This document shows positions 43,791 to 53,753 of a stretch of 64,000 nucleotides of DNA, piece after piece. Where the stretch lies: assembly GCA_963780675.1 (NCBI GenBank), contig CAWACR010000010.1:496001-560000 (forward strand). Direction: 5' to 3'. A program made the position numbers and the translations under genes. Each line of letters begins with the position of its first letter. The stretch's first letter is position 1. The DNA is from JAHECE01 sp963780675. GTDB lineage: Bacteria > Actinomycetota > Actinomycetes > Actinomycetales > JAHECE01. The notes beneath the pieces were generated by a model. The model was given only the letters and a program-made list of their open reading frames with translations, had not been told where the DNA came from and did no database searches.

Positions 43791-44861
43791 ATGAGCCCCG
43801 TGACCGAGACCCCACCGGCGCGCCCCCGCTCCGGGGCGAACGACAGCGCCGGGGCGAGCGACGGCGTCGGGCTCGCGTGCGGCGTCGGCGCCTACCTCTT
43901 GTGGGGCGCCATGCCGCTCTACTTCCCCCTGCTCAGGCCGGCGGGCCCCGTCGAGATCATCGCCCACCGGGTGGTCTGGTCCCTCGCCTTCTGCCTCGCG
44001 ATCCTCGCCGTCACGCGCGGGTGGACCCCGTTCCGGGCCGCGCTCCGCTCCGGGCGCTCGGTGCGGATCCTGTCCGCCGCAGCGGCCCTCGTGGCGGTCA
44101 ACTGGCTCGTCTACGTCTACGCCGTGCTGTCCGGACAGGTGGTCGACGCCGCGCTGGGCTACTTCGTCAACCCCCTGGTCACCGTGCTGCTGGCCGTCTT
44201 CGTGCTCGGCGAGCGCCTCCGGCCCCCGCAGTGGGCGGCGCTCGCGCTGGGCGCGGTCGCCGTCGTCGTCATCGCCGTGGGGTACGGGCGGGTGCCGTGG
44301 ATCTCCCTCGCGCTCGCCGTGTCCTTCGGGCTGTACGGGCTGGCGAAGAACCGGGTGGGACCGAGCGTGCCCGCGGTGGCGGGCCTCGCCGTCGAGACCC
44401 TCGTGCTCTTCCCGCTCGCGGCCGGATACCTCGGATGGCTCGCGGCCTCCGGGTCGGGCACCTTTCTCGCGTACGGCACGCCGCACGCCCTCGCCCTGGC
44501 GAGCGCAGGCGTCGTGACGGCGACGCCGCTGCTGCTGTTCGGCGCGGCGGCGCGCCGGATCCCGCTCAGCCTCCTCGGCCTGATCCAGTACCTGACGCCG
44601 ACGATCCAGTTCCTGATCGGGGTCGTGGTCCTGGGCGAGGACATGCCGCCGGCACGCTGGGCGGGGTTCGCGCTCGTGTGGCTCGCCCTGGCGGTGCTCA
44701 CGGTCGACGGCGTGCGCCGGGCGCGCTCAGGAGCCGCACTCCGCGGGAGCAGGACCGCGCAGCAGGCGGCTCACGAACCTCACGATGCACGTTCGGAACG
44801 CGCTCCACAGGTCGGGCGCGGGCCCATCAGCCGACGGCGACGCTCCCGAGAATCGACCTGA
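43791..44861 (+). CDS. EamA family permease, RarD-like
   Basis: 356 residues, ten transmembrane helices in two EamA repeats. GVGAYLLWGAMPLYFPLLRP near residue 30, EIIAHRVVWSL, AVNWLVYVYAVLSGQVVDAA and GLIQYLTPTIQFLIGVVVLG are RarD hallmarks. RarD gave chloramphenicol tolerance in one Pseudomonas; its natural substrate is unknown. The last ~50 residues are hydrophilic. Its 3' end overlaps the convergent 44827 gene by 35 bases. Confidence 0.88.
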   Translation: MSPVTETPPARPRSGANDSAGASDGVGLACGVGAYLLWGAMPLYFPLLRPAGPVEIIAHRVVWSLAFCLAILAVTRGWTPFRAALRSGRSVRILSAAAALVAVNWLVYVYAVLSGQVVDAALGYFVNPLVTVLLAVFVLGERLRPPQWAALALGAVAVVVIAVGYGRVPWISLALAVSFGLYGLAKNRVGPSVPAVAGLAVETLVLFPLAAGYLGWLAASGSGTFLAYGTPHALALASAGVVTATPLLLFGAAARRIPLSLLGLIQYLTPTIQFLIGVVVLGEDMPPARWAGFALVWLALAVLTVDGVRRARSGAALRGSRTAQQAAHEPHDARSERAPQVGRGPISRRRRSREST

Positions 44862-45309
44862 TCTCGCCGTAGACCGCTTCGACCTGAGATCCGGCGCACG
44901 TCCCGGTCACCTGGACGACGTCGGACACCTCGCCCCGCGGGATCAGGACCATGCGCACCGCCTGCACGAGCGTCCCGACGCGGGGATCTGAGAAGCTCCC
45001 CTCGATCCGGAACACCGCAAGCCCCTGGGCGCGCTCTTCCGACCGTCCCACTTCCTCGTAGCCGGGAAGCCCCATGAACTTCGCAATCACGTCGGCGCTG
45101 ACGTCCTGGAGCGTCGCCGAGCCGCGCACGCGCGCGAATGCGGCGACGACGTTCGGCCTGAACTCGCCTTCCGCCGCGCTCCGGGCAAGGGCCAGCGGCG
45201 ACGTCGGAACGATGACCGGTGACCATGTCTCGGGATGCTCGACGCTCACCGTCGGGTACCCGGGAAACACCTCACTAGGGAACTCCGCGCGACCCATCTC
45301 GTCCACCAT
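44827..45309 (-). CDS. Small LpqN-like protein at the end of the WXG gene train
   Basis: About 160 residues, no signal peptide or membrane helix. Pattern VEHPETWSPVIVPTSPLALA, FRPNVVAAFARVRGSATLQD, LPGYEEVGRSEERAQGLAVF and the final YGEIRSILGSV resembles the LpqN/LpqT (PsbP/DcrB-like) fold; I hold this at moderate confidence. Last gene of the train, ten bases after the large WXG gene, the place where immunity or chaperone genes sit in polymorphic toxin loci. Start uncertain: ATG 45309, GTG 45318 or ATG 45297. Third-position GC is lower than in housekeeping genes. Confidence 0.6.
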   Translation of the reverse strand: MVDEMGRAEFPSEVFPGYPTVSVEHPETWSPVIVPTSPLALARSAAEGEFRPNVVAAFARVRGSATLQDVSADVIAKFMGLPGYEEVGRSEERAQGLAVFRIEGSFSDPRVGTLVQAVRMVLIPRGEVSDVVQVTGTCAGSQVEAVYGEIRSILGSVAVG

Positions 45310-45319
45310 TCCTCTCACA

Positions 45320-46372
45320 TCACCAACGGAAGAGCTTCTTGACGTCCGCGACGGCCTCGCTCGGACTGAAGGAGAAGTCGATGTCGACGCCCGCTCCGAC
45401 GCCGAGGGCGACGCCGAGGTCGAGCGACACCGACAATTCACCGGTGTCGGCGTCCCATCCGAGGTCGGCCTCGGCCTTCGCGCCGATGCCGGCGTAGACC
45501 TCGCCGCCGACCTTCGCCTCGGCACCCATCGCCTCGGCGCTGACGTGCCCCTCGGCCTTGGCGCCGGCGAAGGCATCCACACCGACGGCGACCCCCGCGC
45601 CGTCCGGACCGATCTCGCCCTTCAGGCTCCCCGACGCCCGCGCCCCGGCGAACGCGCTCGCGGCCCCGGCGACGCCGGCCACCCCCAGCGCCATCTCGCC
45701 CTGCGCAGACGCCTCCGCACCGGCCGACACGGACGCGGACGCGGCAACGGCGGCGCCGTCGGGTCCTATCGAGGCCTTGCCCGCGGCCTCGGCCTTCGCC
45801 CCGATCGACGCCTCCGCGCTGCCCGAGCCCGACGCGAGGCCGCCGGCAGCCTCGAAGCCCCCCTCGGCGCGCGCCCGCAGCACCGCCTCTGCCTCGGCCT
45901 TCTTGACGACGTGAACGCCGGTTTCGTCCACGGTCACCCCGTCGAGGCGCTCCTCCATCGTGTCGAGAGAGCCGCGGTCCGAGAACCAGCTCCCGATGTC
46001 GCCCCGCGGCGAGAAAGGGTTGCCCGGGGGAACGAGCGGCCACGACCCGCCGTCCACACCTCGGCCCGGAGGCCAGAGCAGGCCCTCGAGCAGGCTGCCG
46101 ACCCCGTCGGTGCTCGCGCCGTGCTGCTGCTCGGCGTTCGCTCGCGCGGCACGCGCCGCCTCGCGGAGCGCACGTGCGGCGGCAAGGAGCGCGGGCAGGT
46201 GCCCGCCCGACCAGTCACCCCGGAACCCCGAGGCATCAGGTCCTTGCCACTGCGTCGTCGTGCTGATGCCCTGCGAGAGCGTCTTCGCCGCACGATCGAT
46301 CTCGTCGCTCGCCCGATCGAGACGGTCAGCCAGGTCCCGAAGCTGCGCGACGTCGGCGCCGTACAGGCTCAT
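45320..46372 (-). CDS. Large WXG-domain protein with Ala/Gly repeat C-terminus (candidate secreted effector)
   Basis: 350 residues. Residues ~1-95 form a WXG100-like helical hairpin (VAQLRDLADRLDRASDEIDR; QWQGPDASGFRGDWSGGHLP, with WQG as the turn). Residues ~150-310 are an Ala/Gly-rich low-complexity region with a repeating AxAxAxA-VG pattern (SIGAKAEAAGKASIGPDGAA; DAFAGAKAEGHVSAEAMGAE). The C-terminus SVSLDLGVALGVGAGVDIDF then FSFSPSEAVADVKKLFRW is distinct. No signal peptide. Likely a type VII substrate; whether toxin or surface protein is unknown. Coupled to the 60-residue ORF upstream. Confidence 0.75.
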   Translation of the reverse strand: MSLYGADVAQLRDLADRLDRASDEIDRAAKTLSQGISTTTQWQGPDASGFRGDWSGGHLPALLAAARALREAARAARANAEQQHGASTDGVGSLLEGLLWPPGRGVDGGSWPLVPPGNPFSPRGDIGSWFSDRGSLDTMEERLDGVTVDETGVHVVKKAEAEAVLRARAEGGFEAAGGLASGSGSAEASIGAKAEAAGKASIGPDGAAVAASASVSAGAEASAQGEMALGVAGVAGAASAFAGARASGSLKGEIGPDGAGVAVGVDAFAGAKAEGHVSAEAMGAEAKVGGEVYAGIGAKAEADLGWDADTGELSVSLDLGVALGVGAGVDIDFSFSPSEAVADVKKLFRW

Positions 46373-46554
46373 CACTCACCCCTCGCAGAGGAACGCTCAT
46401 CTCGAGCGAGCTGGTCGATGCCGGGCCGAACCCCGGCCGCTGGGTTGGTGCTCACAACCGCCTTCACCGTTCGTCGGGATGCGAGGGTCGCGCCGTGCCT
46501 TAGCCCCGCGTGACCGTCGTCGAGCCACACCTGCGCGGAGTCACGAGCCGTCAT
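46372..46554 (-). CDS. 60-residue ORF coupled between the two large WXG genes
   Basis: Reads MTARDSAQVWLDDGHAGLRH, then GATLASRRTVKAVVSTNPAA, then GVRPGIDQLARDERSSARGE. No recognised domain, no membrane segment. Its ATG overlaps the upstream gene's stop (TGATG) and its stop overlaps the downstream start (GTGATG). This double overlap is the best evidence that it is translated; it fills exactly the gap between its neighbours. Third-position GC is only about 73 per cent, lower than in most of the window. Could be a small immunity or chaperone protein; no homology seen. Confidence 0.5.
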   Translation of the reverse strand: MTARDSAQVWLDDGHAGLRHGATLASRRTVKAVVSTNPAAGVRPGIDQLARDERSSARGE

Positions 46555-48013
46555 CAGAACTCGCCCGACCAGAACACCGAGGACGTGCCGTCCGGGTTCT
46601 GGACGACCTGGCTGCGCCAACCGTTGTAGCCGTCGATCATGCGTGCCGAGGGATCCGCCGCCGGCTGACGACTTCCGGAGGCCACGAGCTCGATACTCGA
46701 CGACTCGGCGCCCGCCTCGAAGACGATTGCGTCAGCTCCGCTCGCCGACGTGGCGGATCTGAAGACCTTGACTTCCTCGGAGGCCCAGTCGGCGTGCGCG
46801 ACGAGCCCGGTCGTGCCCTCGCCGGCGACGGTCCGGGCAACGCGTGGATCACTGAGGTCGAAGGTCAGGGTCCGCTCCACCAGCAGACCCTGCGTCTCGC
46901 GTTCGTATGCGCCGCCTCCGGCAACGTTCAACGAGCCCTCCACCCCGGCCTCCGCATGTCCGACGATTGTGTACTGAAGGGTCTGCGCCCGTCCGTCGGG
47001 TCCGTAGCTGGTTGCCACTGCACGCTGGCGTCCGTTCCGGCGACCGCCTTCAGGTCGATGCTTGCGCCTAGGGCCTTGCCGTCGAGGTGAGCACCCGCTT
47101 CGCCGCCGGCCGTTCCGGAGAGCGTGTAGACATCGACAGTGCGGCCGTCGCGCCAGTGCTCCACACTGCGCTCGACGGCGACTTCACCGCTCTGGCCGAA
47201 GACAGAGCCCCCGCCCTCGATCTGCGCTGCCGCGAAGGTCTTGAGGCCGCTGACATGGGCGATCGCATCGGGCTCGGCGAGATTGCCTTGTGCGATGTCA
47301 TGAAGGACCTCGTCGGCGTCGTACCCGGTGACGAAGTTCGCGCCGCTCACCTGTCGTATCGGTATGCCGTTCAGACCCCTCAACTCGTTGTCGGTGCCGC
47401 CCGGCTGCGGGACCCAGATGAACTGTGTTCCCTTCTCGGCCGAGATACCCAAGTCGAACGAGAACGGCGACGCCTCAAGCCCCTTGACTGCCGCCACGAA
47501 GCCGAGCGCTTTGAACACGTCACCGGTCCCGAGGGAGAGGAAGTCCTTGGTCGTATAGCGGATCTCGTCGCCGTCGCTCGCGTAGGTGGCCTCGAAGTCA
47601 TCGGACCGACCTGCCCGCGCCACGAGGCCGGCGGAGCGACTGACGCCGAACCCGGTGCGACTCTCGAAGGCCCGTACAGAGCGAACGGACCGGGAGGCAG
47701 CCGGCGCAGCGACTGGGATCGACGCTAACAAGCCACCGTCCGCGCTGCTGGCCTGCTGCTGCTGGTCCGCGTTCAAGCGAACTTGGCGGGCCGCTTCTCT
47801 CAGGGCCGCGACCGCTGCGCCGAGCTGGGGGTGATGTGAGCCGCTCCAGTCGCCGCGGAAGGTCGAGGCGTCCGGCCCCTGCCACTGCGTCGTCGTCGTG
47901 ATGCCGTGGGCGAGGGCCCGGCCCGCGCGTTCGATCTCGTCGGCACTTCGGTCGAACCGCTCGCCCAGGACGCGCAACTGCGCGACGTCGGCGCCGTAGT
48001 ACCCACCAGCCAC
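46554..48013 (-). CDS. Large WXG-domain protein with unrecognised C-terminal domain (candidate effector), one apparent frameshift
   Basis: About 486 residues once corrected. Residues ~1-95 are a WXG100-like hairpin very close to that of the next gene (VAQLRVLGERFDRSADEIER; TQWQGPDASTFRGDWSGSHH). The remaining ~390 residues have no domain I recognise: beta-rich, with segments such as DLGISAEKGTQFIWVPQPGG, FVTGYDADEVLHDIAQGNLA and QTLQYTIVGHAEAGVEGSLN. A base is missing near 47018 (CA-GTG). GTG start at 48013. Third-position GC is lower than in housekeeping genes, suggesting a different history. Most likely a type VII secretion substrate. Confidence 0.7.
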
Positions 48014-48080
48014 GGGATCCTCCCAGACTCCTCGATCGAATCGGGTGGGCGCCCGGTGAGGACGCCCACCCGATGTCCGG

Positions 48081-48347
48081 TCAGCCGGCCGAGGCCTGCT
48101 CCTGCGCGTCCGCGTTGCGGGCGGCCTTCTGCGAGGCCTCCTGGAGCGCATTGATCACGTTGCGCAGCGAGGCCGTGTGCGTCGAGGACCACTCGTTCCG
48201 GAACTGCTCGGCGTCGGGACCGGTCCACTGGGTCCCGTTGAGCGCCGCGGTGAGCGTGCTCAGCGACTGCTGGATCGTCTCCGCCTGCCGGGTCAGCTGG
48301 CTTGAGAGCTGCCGGACCTGCTGGATGTCAAGACCCCACACTGCCAT
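48081..48347 (-). CDS. WXG100 family protein (Esx-like)
   Basis: 88 residues, the classic Esx size. Two helices around the turn WTGPDAEQFRNEW (WTG at about residue 41). MAVWGLDIQQVRQLSSQLTR at the start; the C-terminal helix ends NADAQEQASAG. No C-terminal YxxxD/E motif is visible. It would dimerise and be exported by, or regulate, the EssC-like ATPase encoded just upstream. A GGGAG site lies before the ATG. First gene after the 139-base gap that holds a candidate promoter. Confidence 0.9.
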   Translation of the reverse strand: MAVWGLDIQQVRQLSSQLTRQAETIQQSLSTLTAALNGTQWTGPDAEQFRNEWSSTHTASLRNVINALQEASQKAARNADAQEQASAG

Positions 48348-48408
48348 GTCATTCTCCCGTTTCTCGCGTTGAAGGGGTTCATCTCAATGCACCCCTGGGA
48401 TCAGTCGT

Positions 48409-48437
48409 AACGTAGAAGGTATTGCCGACGTCGTCGA
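48409..48437 (-). promoter_or_regulatory. Candidate internal promoter for the WXG genes
   Basis: TCGACG (48432-48437) and TACGTT (48409-48414) on the minus strand, 17 bases apart, about 60 bases upstream of the WXG100 gene. It lies in the only sizeable gap of the cluster, after a small hairpin (GGGGAG/CTCCCC near 48439-48452). Confidence 0.35.
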
Positions 48438-48486
48438 TGGGGAGCACTCCCCACGGGCGCCGCGCCGTCTCCCCCTTCCGTCGACG

Positions 48487-51400
48487 TCATTCGGGAATCG
48501 CCACCTGGACCTTGCGGGCCCGCCCACCGGCCACGAGGAATCCGCGCCCGGGCGGGAACTCGGCTCTCTTGAAACGACCGAGGGGGGTACCGAGTAGCGC
48601 ATCACCCTCCATATCGCCGGGAACCAGGAGAAGGCCACGCCGACCCGCCTTGAACGGCGGCGACAACGCGTACGCCTGGCCCCACGTGGAGCTCTCGGAC
48701 TCGCCGACGACGAACTGCTCGGCGCGAACACACGTCCGGACGAGCGTGTCGAGGGCGCTCTCGGCCACAGTCCCGCAGAGGTCCGCGAGGGATTCGATGA
48801 CGACGACGAGCTGCCCGGGCGCCACGCGCCCGTTATCGACCGCCTCGGTCAGCTGCCGAGCGGCGTCGGCGACGTCGTCCGGTGACGCTAGCGAGGTGTC
48901 GAAGACCCGCAGACCGGCCAGGCTGGTTCGTCGCGGGGCGAAGTGCGCCACCCGCACACCGGGCCGGGCCCGGCGCACGGCCTGCGCGATCGTGACGAGG
49001 GCGGTGCTCCGGCCACTTCCCGGCGGGCCCGCGAGGAGCAGCGTGCCTTTCGCGTCGATGCCGGCGCAGCCGAGTGTCTCGTCGTCGACGCCCACGACGA
49101 CGGCGCCCCGCTCGTCGCGCGCAGGGAGCTCGCTCAAGGAGACCTGGGAGGGGAGGCGTCCGATCCGAGGCGCGCGGACCACGCCGTGCTCGCTCATCGA
49201 CTCCCCGAGCGCGCTCAGCTTCCGCGCCTGGACGGCGAGGTTGGCGCTCCCGCCGATGATCGCGACCTGGACCTCGTTGCCCTCCATGACCCCTCTCCCC
49301 GGGGGCGAGGCCGCGTTGAGCACGTCTTTCGCCACGCCGAGGAGCATGTAGTCGTCGTCGCTCGCCATCCGCAGGACCAGGCGACGCTGCACGGTCGAGG
49401 CGATGGACATCGGCACGGCGTTCGGCCGGTCGCCGGTCACGATCACGTGCACGCCGACCTGCCGGCCGTCCGCAGCGATCTGGGAGAAGACCGAGAAGAG
49501 CTGGGACGGCGTGAACTCGTACGCCTCTCGGAAGGCGGCCGATGCCGTCGACCAGGAGCAGGATCCGCGGCTCGTCCGGCGCGTTGGCGCGGGCGCGGTA
49601 CTCCACGATGGAGCCCGCGCGCACGGCGGCGTACCGGCTCGCGCGGTCGTCGACGAGGTCGCGGATCATGCGCAGGACGCCGGACCACGCCGTTCCTCGT
49701 CGTCGCCGTCGATGATCGCGCCGACGTGGGGCAGTACCTCGAGCGTCCGCAGACCCCGCGCGCCGAAGTCGAGACCGTAGACCTGGACCGGGCCGCCGCG
49801 CGGCGTGACCGCGGCGGCCACGGCGAGCTGCCTGAGCGTGGCGCACTTGCCCGACCCGCCGGTGCCGTAGACGGCCATGTTGCCGTCCCGGTCGGGCTGG
49901 TAGGTGAGGGTGGGCTGGCTCTGGGTCGCCGGGTCGTCCATCACGCCGAGCACGAGAGTCGCTCGTCGGTGCGCGGGTTGGGCAGCAGCAGGAAGTCGTA
50001 GACGGTTGCCAGCTCCGGGAGCCACGGCCGACGGGGCTCCGGGATGGCCACCTCACGGGACGCGCGCCGGATGGTGCGGACCATCCGGGCGATGTCGGTA
50101 GGCCCAGGGTCGCGCTCCGCCGCCACCTCGGGCCGCGGGACCTCCCAGACGACTGCGCCTCCGAACGCCATCTCGGCGACGTCCACCCGCACGGGTTCGG
50201 GCTCGGACGTGGTCCAGCCACCGGCGTAGCCGGTCTGGAACGGCGGTGATCCGACCGGGCCCCGTCTTGACCGCGCCCCGCCCCGGGATGGCCGGGTCGA
50301 AGTGGGCGGCGATCGGCACGCCGAGGATGTCGGTCGAGTCGTCCTCGTCGGCCATCCGCAGCGCCACGCGCAGGTTGGTGTTGGCCCGGAGGTTGTCCTT
50401 GATGACGCCCGCCGGTCGCTGCGTCGCGAGGATGAGGTGCAGCCCCAGCGAGCGACCTCGCTGCGCCACGTCCACCACGCCGTCGACGAACTCCGGCACC
50501 TCCGTGCCAGCGCGGCGAACTCGTCGACCACGATGACGAGGCTCGGCGGCGTCTCCGGGTCACCGGTCCGTCTCCAGCGCGATCAGGTCCTTGGCCTTCT
50601 TGCGCTGCAGCAGGTGCTCCCGGTACCGGAGCTCGGCGCGCAGCGAGGTCAGCGCGCGACGGACCAGGTGGGGCGAGAGGTCGGTGACGAGGCCGACGGT
50701 GTGCGGCAGCTCCACGCAGTCGGCGAAGGCCGCGCCGCCCTTGTAGTCGACGAACAGGAAGGTGACGCGGTCCGGGCTGTGGGCCGCCGCCATGCCCAGC
50801 ACCCAGGACTGGAGGAACTCGCTCTTGCCCGACCCGGTCGTGCCGCCGACCAGTGCGTGCGGCCCGTGGACCCGCAGGTCGAGCGTCAGGGGCTGCGTTC
50901 CCGAGTGCCCGATCAAGGCGTGCAGGGTGGCGTCGCTCTTGCGTCGCACGGGCGGCGCGCCGTCGCGGGCCGTAATCGACCCGCTCTCCCGCCACCGTTC
51001 GACAACGGACCCCGGCTCGTCGAGCACGGCTGTACCGGCGAGCGCGGCGTAGGAGACCGAGCGCGGCAGGTCGGACTGGTCCTCCGAGGCAGCCGCATTG
51101 TCCACCACGGCCGCCAGGCCGCGCGCGAGCCGGAGCGCATGATCCTCGGACACCCCCTCGACCGCGACGGGGTGCCGCAGGTCGCCGGTTCGCACCTCGC
51201 CGGTGGAGGCCCCGGCCTCGTCGACGGCGAGGAACGTCCGGCAGGCGGCCGGGAGGGATGCGACATCCGCGGCCACCCAGATCACGTGCAGGCCCACGTC
51301 AGGCCCGCGTTCGGCGAGGCGGGCGAGCCGCGCACGAGGCAGCGGGGCGTCGTCCTCGACGACGAGGACGATCGCGGGCAGGACCGGTTCTGCCGTCTCG

Positions 51401-52941
51401 CCGGTCCGTGTGGGATCGAGCGGTCCCCTCGACGAGCGCGCGGACCCCTCGCGGTTCGCCGCCTCACGCTCCTCGACGACGCCCTCCAGCCGCTCGAGGA
51501 GAAGAGCGCCCGTTCCGGGGTTGTCCGCCAGGTGCTCGCCGCCGAGGGCGCTGCTCTGGGCGCTCGCGTGGGGCAGCCACTCGAGCCAGTCCCACGCACG
51601 GCGGGAGGTCGGCGACGTGACGGCGCCCAGCAGGAGCTCACCGGGCGCGTGCAGGGCGGCGAGCTGGAGCAGGAGCCCTCGGGCCACGGGCCGGGCGTGG
51701 GCCGCCGGTCCGGCCACCCCGACGGCGCCCACCTGCCTCAGGTCGGCGACCACCGGTACGCCGTCGATCACGGCCGCCCTTCGCTCGAGCTGCTCGAGCC
51801 GCTCCCAGAACTCCGGCAGCGTGTTGTGGCTGCCCGGCATCCGGATGGTCGTGCGCGCCCTCGCCGGTCCGATGCCGAGGCGCACCGCGAGGAACTCGCC
51901 GTGCTCCGGTCGCAGCGTCCACAGGATTGGCGTGAGCCGCTCCATCGCTTCGGCGGAGTCCGCGACTGACGGGTTCACGGAAAGCCGGATCGCCCGCTCC
52001 ACGGCATGTGCCTGCTCGATGGTGGCCTCCAGGGCCTCGACGCCCGCCGCGAACGCCTTCTTCTGTGCCGCGAAGGTCCGCTTCGCCTGCGAGCGCTGGT
52101 CGATCCACGTGCCGATCATGAGCAGCGGCGAGAGCGCTACGAAGACGATGCTCAGGAGCTGGTGCGTGGCGAACCAGAGCACGGCGCCCATGATGAGCGG
52201 GGCCACCATCGCTAGCAGCGGGAGCCGACCCGGATTGGGCACCTCGGGCGGGGTGGGCGCGGGGAGCTCGCGCTCGGGGACACGACGGACCACCCGCGGC
52301 GAGCGGTTGAACTCGATCACCGGGCTCGATGGTGCGACCGCCGTCGAGCGCCGCAGCGGCACGACGGTCACGGTCGAGTCGCCGAGGACGACCTCGTCCG
52401 CCGCGGTCAGCGCGGCGCGCGGCACCCGCGCACCCCCGATGATCAAGCCGTTCGCCGAGTTGAGGTCGGCGATCTCGACCCCGTCGCTCACCGCGATCCG
52501 GGCGTGCCGCTTGGACACGAGCGGGTCGCTGAGCCGCACGTCCATGTCGCGGTCCCGGCCCACGTAGCTGGTGCCCACGGGCAGCGGGAACTCCCGGCCG
52601 GCATCCGGCCCCGCGAGGACACGGAGGACTGCGGCAGCCGGTCCACGCCCCTCCCCCGGAGTGGCGAACTCGCTGCTGACCTGGACGAGCGACACGGTGC
52701 TCCCGGACCGCAGGCCCGCCGTCAGGAGATCGCTCGCCGGGTCGAGCGAGCGACCCGAGGTGCCGGGCGTGGCCTCGGCCACGCGCAGCGTCAGCCGCTC
52801 GGGCGTGGCCCGGCCCTTGTTCTCCGGGTCCCCTGCGAAGAGCGAGGCCGCAACGTCCCCCACGGTCGCGGTGGCGTCCGCCGTCACGGCGAGGTTCGTC
52901 GCGCGCCCCTCCGAGCGCTGCAGGGTCAGCTTGATGCGCAC
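48487..52941 (-). CDS. EssC-like FHA-FtsK/SpoIIIE ATPase of a type VII secretion system, six apparent frameshifts
   Basis: About 1484 residues once corrected; the motor of WXG100 export. Domains: a beta-rich/ubiquitin-like N-terminus (1-90), FHA (~105-195, VGRDRDMDVRLSDPLVSKRH), two membrane helices (~240-280), then three FtsK-type ATPase domains. D1 has Walker A GGTTGSGKS (699-707) and Walker B SLVIVVDEFAALA. D2 has GTGGSGKC. D3 has GPPGSGRS with Lys replaced by Arg, so D3 is degenerate. The FHA plus two helices layout is that of Firmicutes EssC, not mycobacterial EccC. Indels near 50565, 50505, 50241, 49953, 49690 and 49537; the net is zero. GTG 52941 start. Confidence 0.92.
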
Positions 52942-52974
52942 GAGAGCCTCCGGGGCGCGGCCTGCACGGGCCGC

Positions 52975-53753
52975 CTAGGCATCGCTGGGCTCCGGTCCGA
53001 GGTCGAGCAGCGGGAGGTCCGCCGCGGTGACCAGCCGGGAAGAGACGGCGTACTCGACCAACCGCGCGCGCCGGTTCGTCGCGTGGGCTCCCGGGCCGCC
53101 CCGCAGGCCGGAGACCCCGAGCCGGTCGAGCTTGTCGCAGACGTTGTCGAGCTTGCGGTTGAAGCGCGTGAGCGCCCAGCCGAGCCGGCGAGCCGCCTGG
53201 GCAGACGAGGGGATCTCGCTGAGGGCCGTGCCCTCACGCCGGAGCATCGGCTCGGCAAGGGCCAGGATGAGCTGCCGCTGGGAAACGGTCCACGCGACCG
53301 CCCCGATCGTGGTCGCCCCCGCGGGACGTCGTCCGCCGCCGTGGGCCGGTAGGGCGGGTCCTCGAGATGAACGAAGAGCTCGTAGGTGGTCGGTCCCGCG
53401 GTGAAGATGACGGCGGTGCGCGGGAAGACCATCGGCAGCCGCGCGCCCGGGGGAAGCCAGGACTGCACCCCGCCGGTGGTGTCGCACACGGTGGCGGACA
53501 ACCTGGATCCCACGTTCTCGAGCCACCAGAGCCCGTCGTCTTCCGCAAGTCGGAGGAAGCGCCGGTGGAGGAAGGGGTTGTCGTCGACGCAGAGGTCCGC
53601 GTCACGCCCCACCTCGAATGCCACACCCGGCACCAACCGGTGCCACTCCCCGCAGAACTCGACCGATAGCGCCCGGGACTCCGGCGTTCCTGTCCCTGCC
53701 TGGCCCCCGTCGTCTGCGACGGCCTCTCCCGTGTCGATGCGCGTCTGCGTCAC
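52975..53753 (-). CDS. FHA-like protein with C-terminal helical (wHTH-like) domain, one apparent frameshift
   Basis: About 259 residues once corrected. N-terminal half (~30-130) resembles an FHA fold (VGRDADLCVDDNPFLHRRFL; WWLENVGSRLSATVCDTTGG). The C-terminal half (WTVSQRQLILALAEPMLRRE; AARRLGWALTRFNRKLDNVC; RRARLVEYAVSSRLV) is helical and looks like a winged-helix or sigma-region-4-like DNA-binding domain. A base is missing near 53322 (CC-GCG). GTG 53753 overlaps the kinase stop as GTGA. Probable phospho-dependent regulator acting with the kinase; DNA binding is inference. Confidence 0.75.

Noticed and set aside
43791..44861. RarD-like permease as part of the WXG secretion cluster.
   Set aside because: It is on the opposite strand, convergent and only overlaps by its hydrophilic tail; RarD-like genes are common stand-alone genes.
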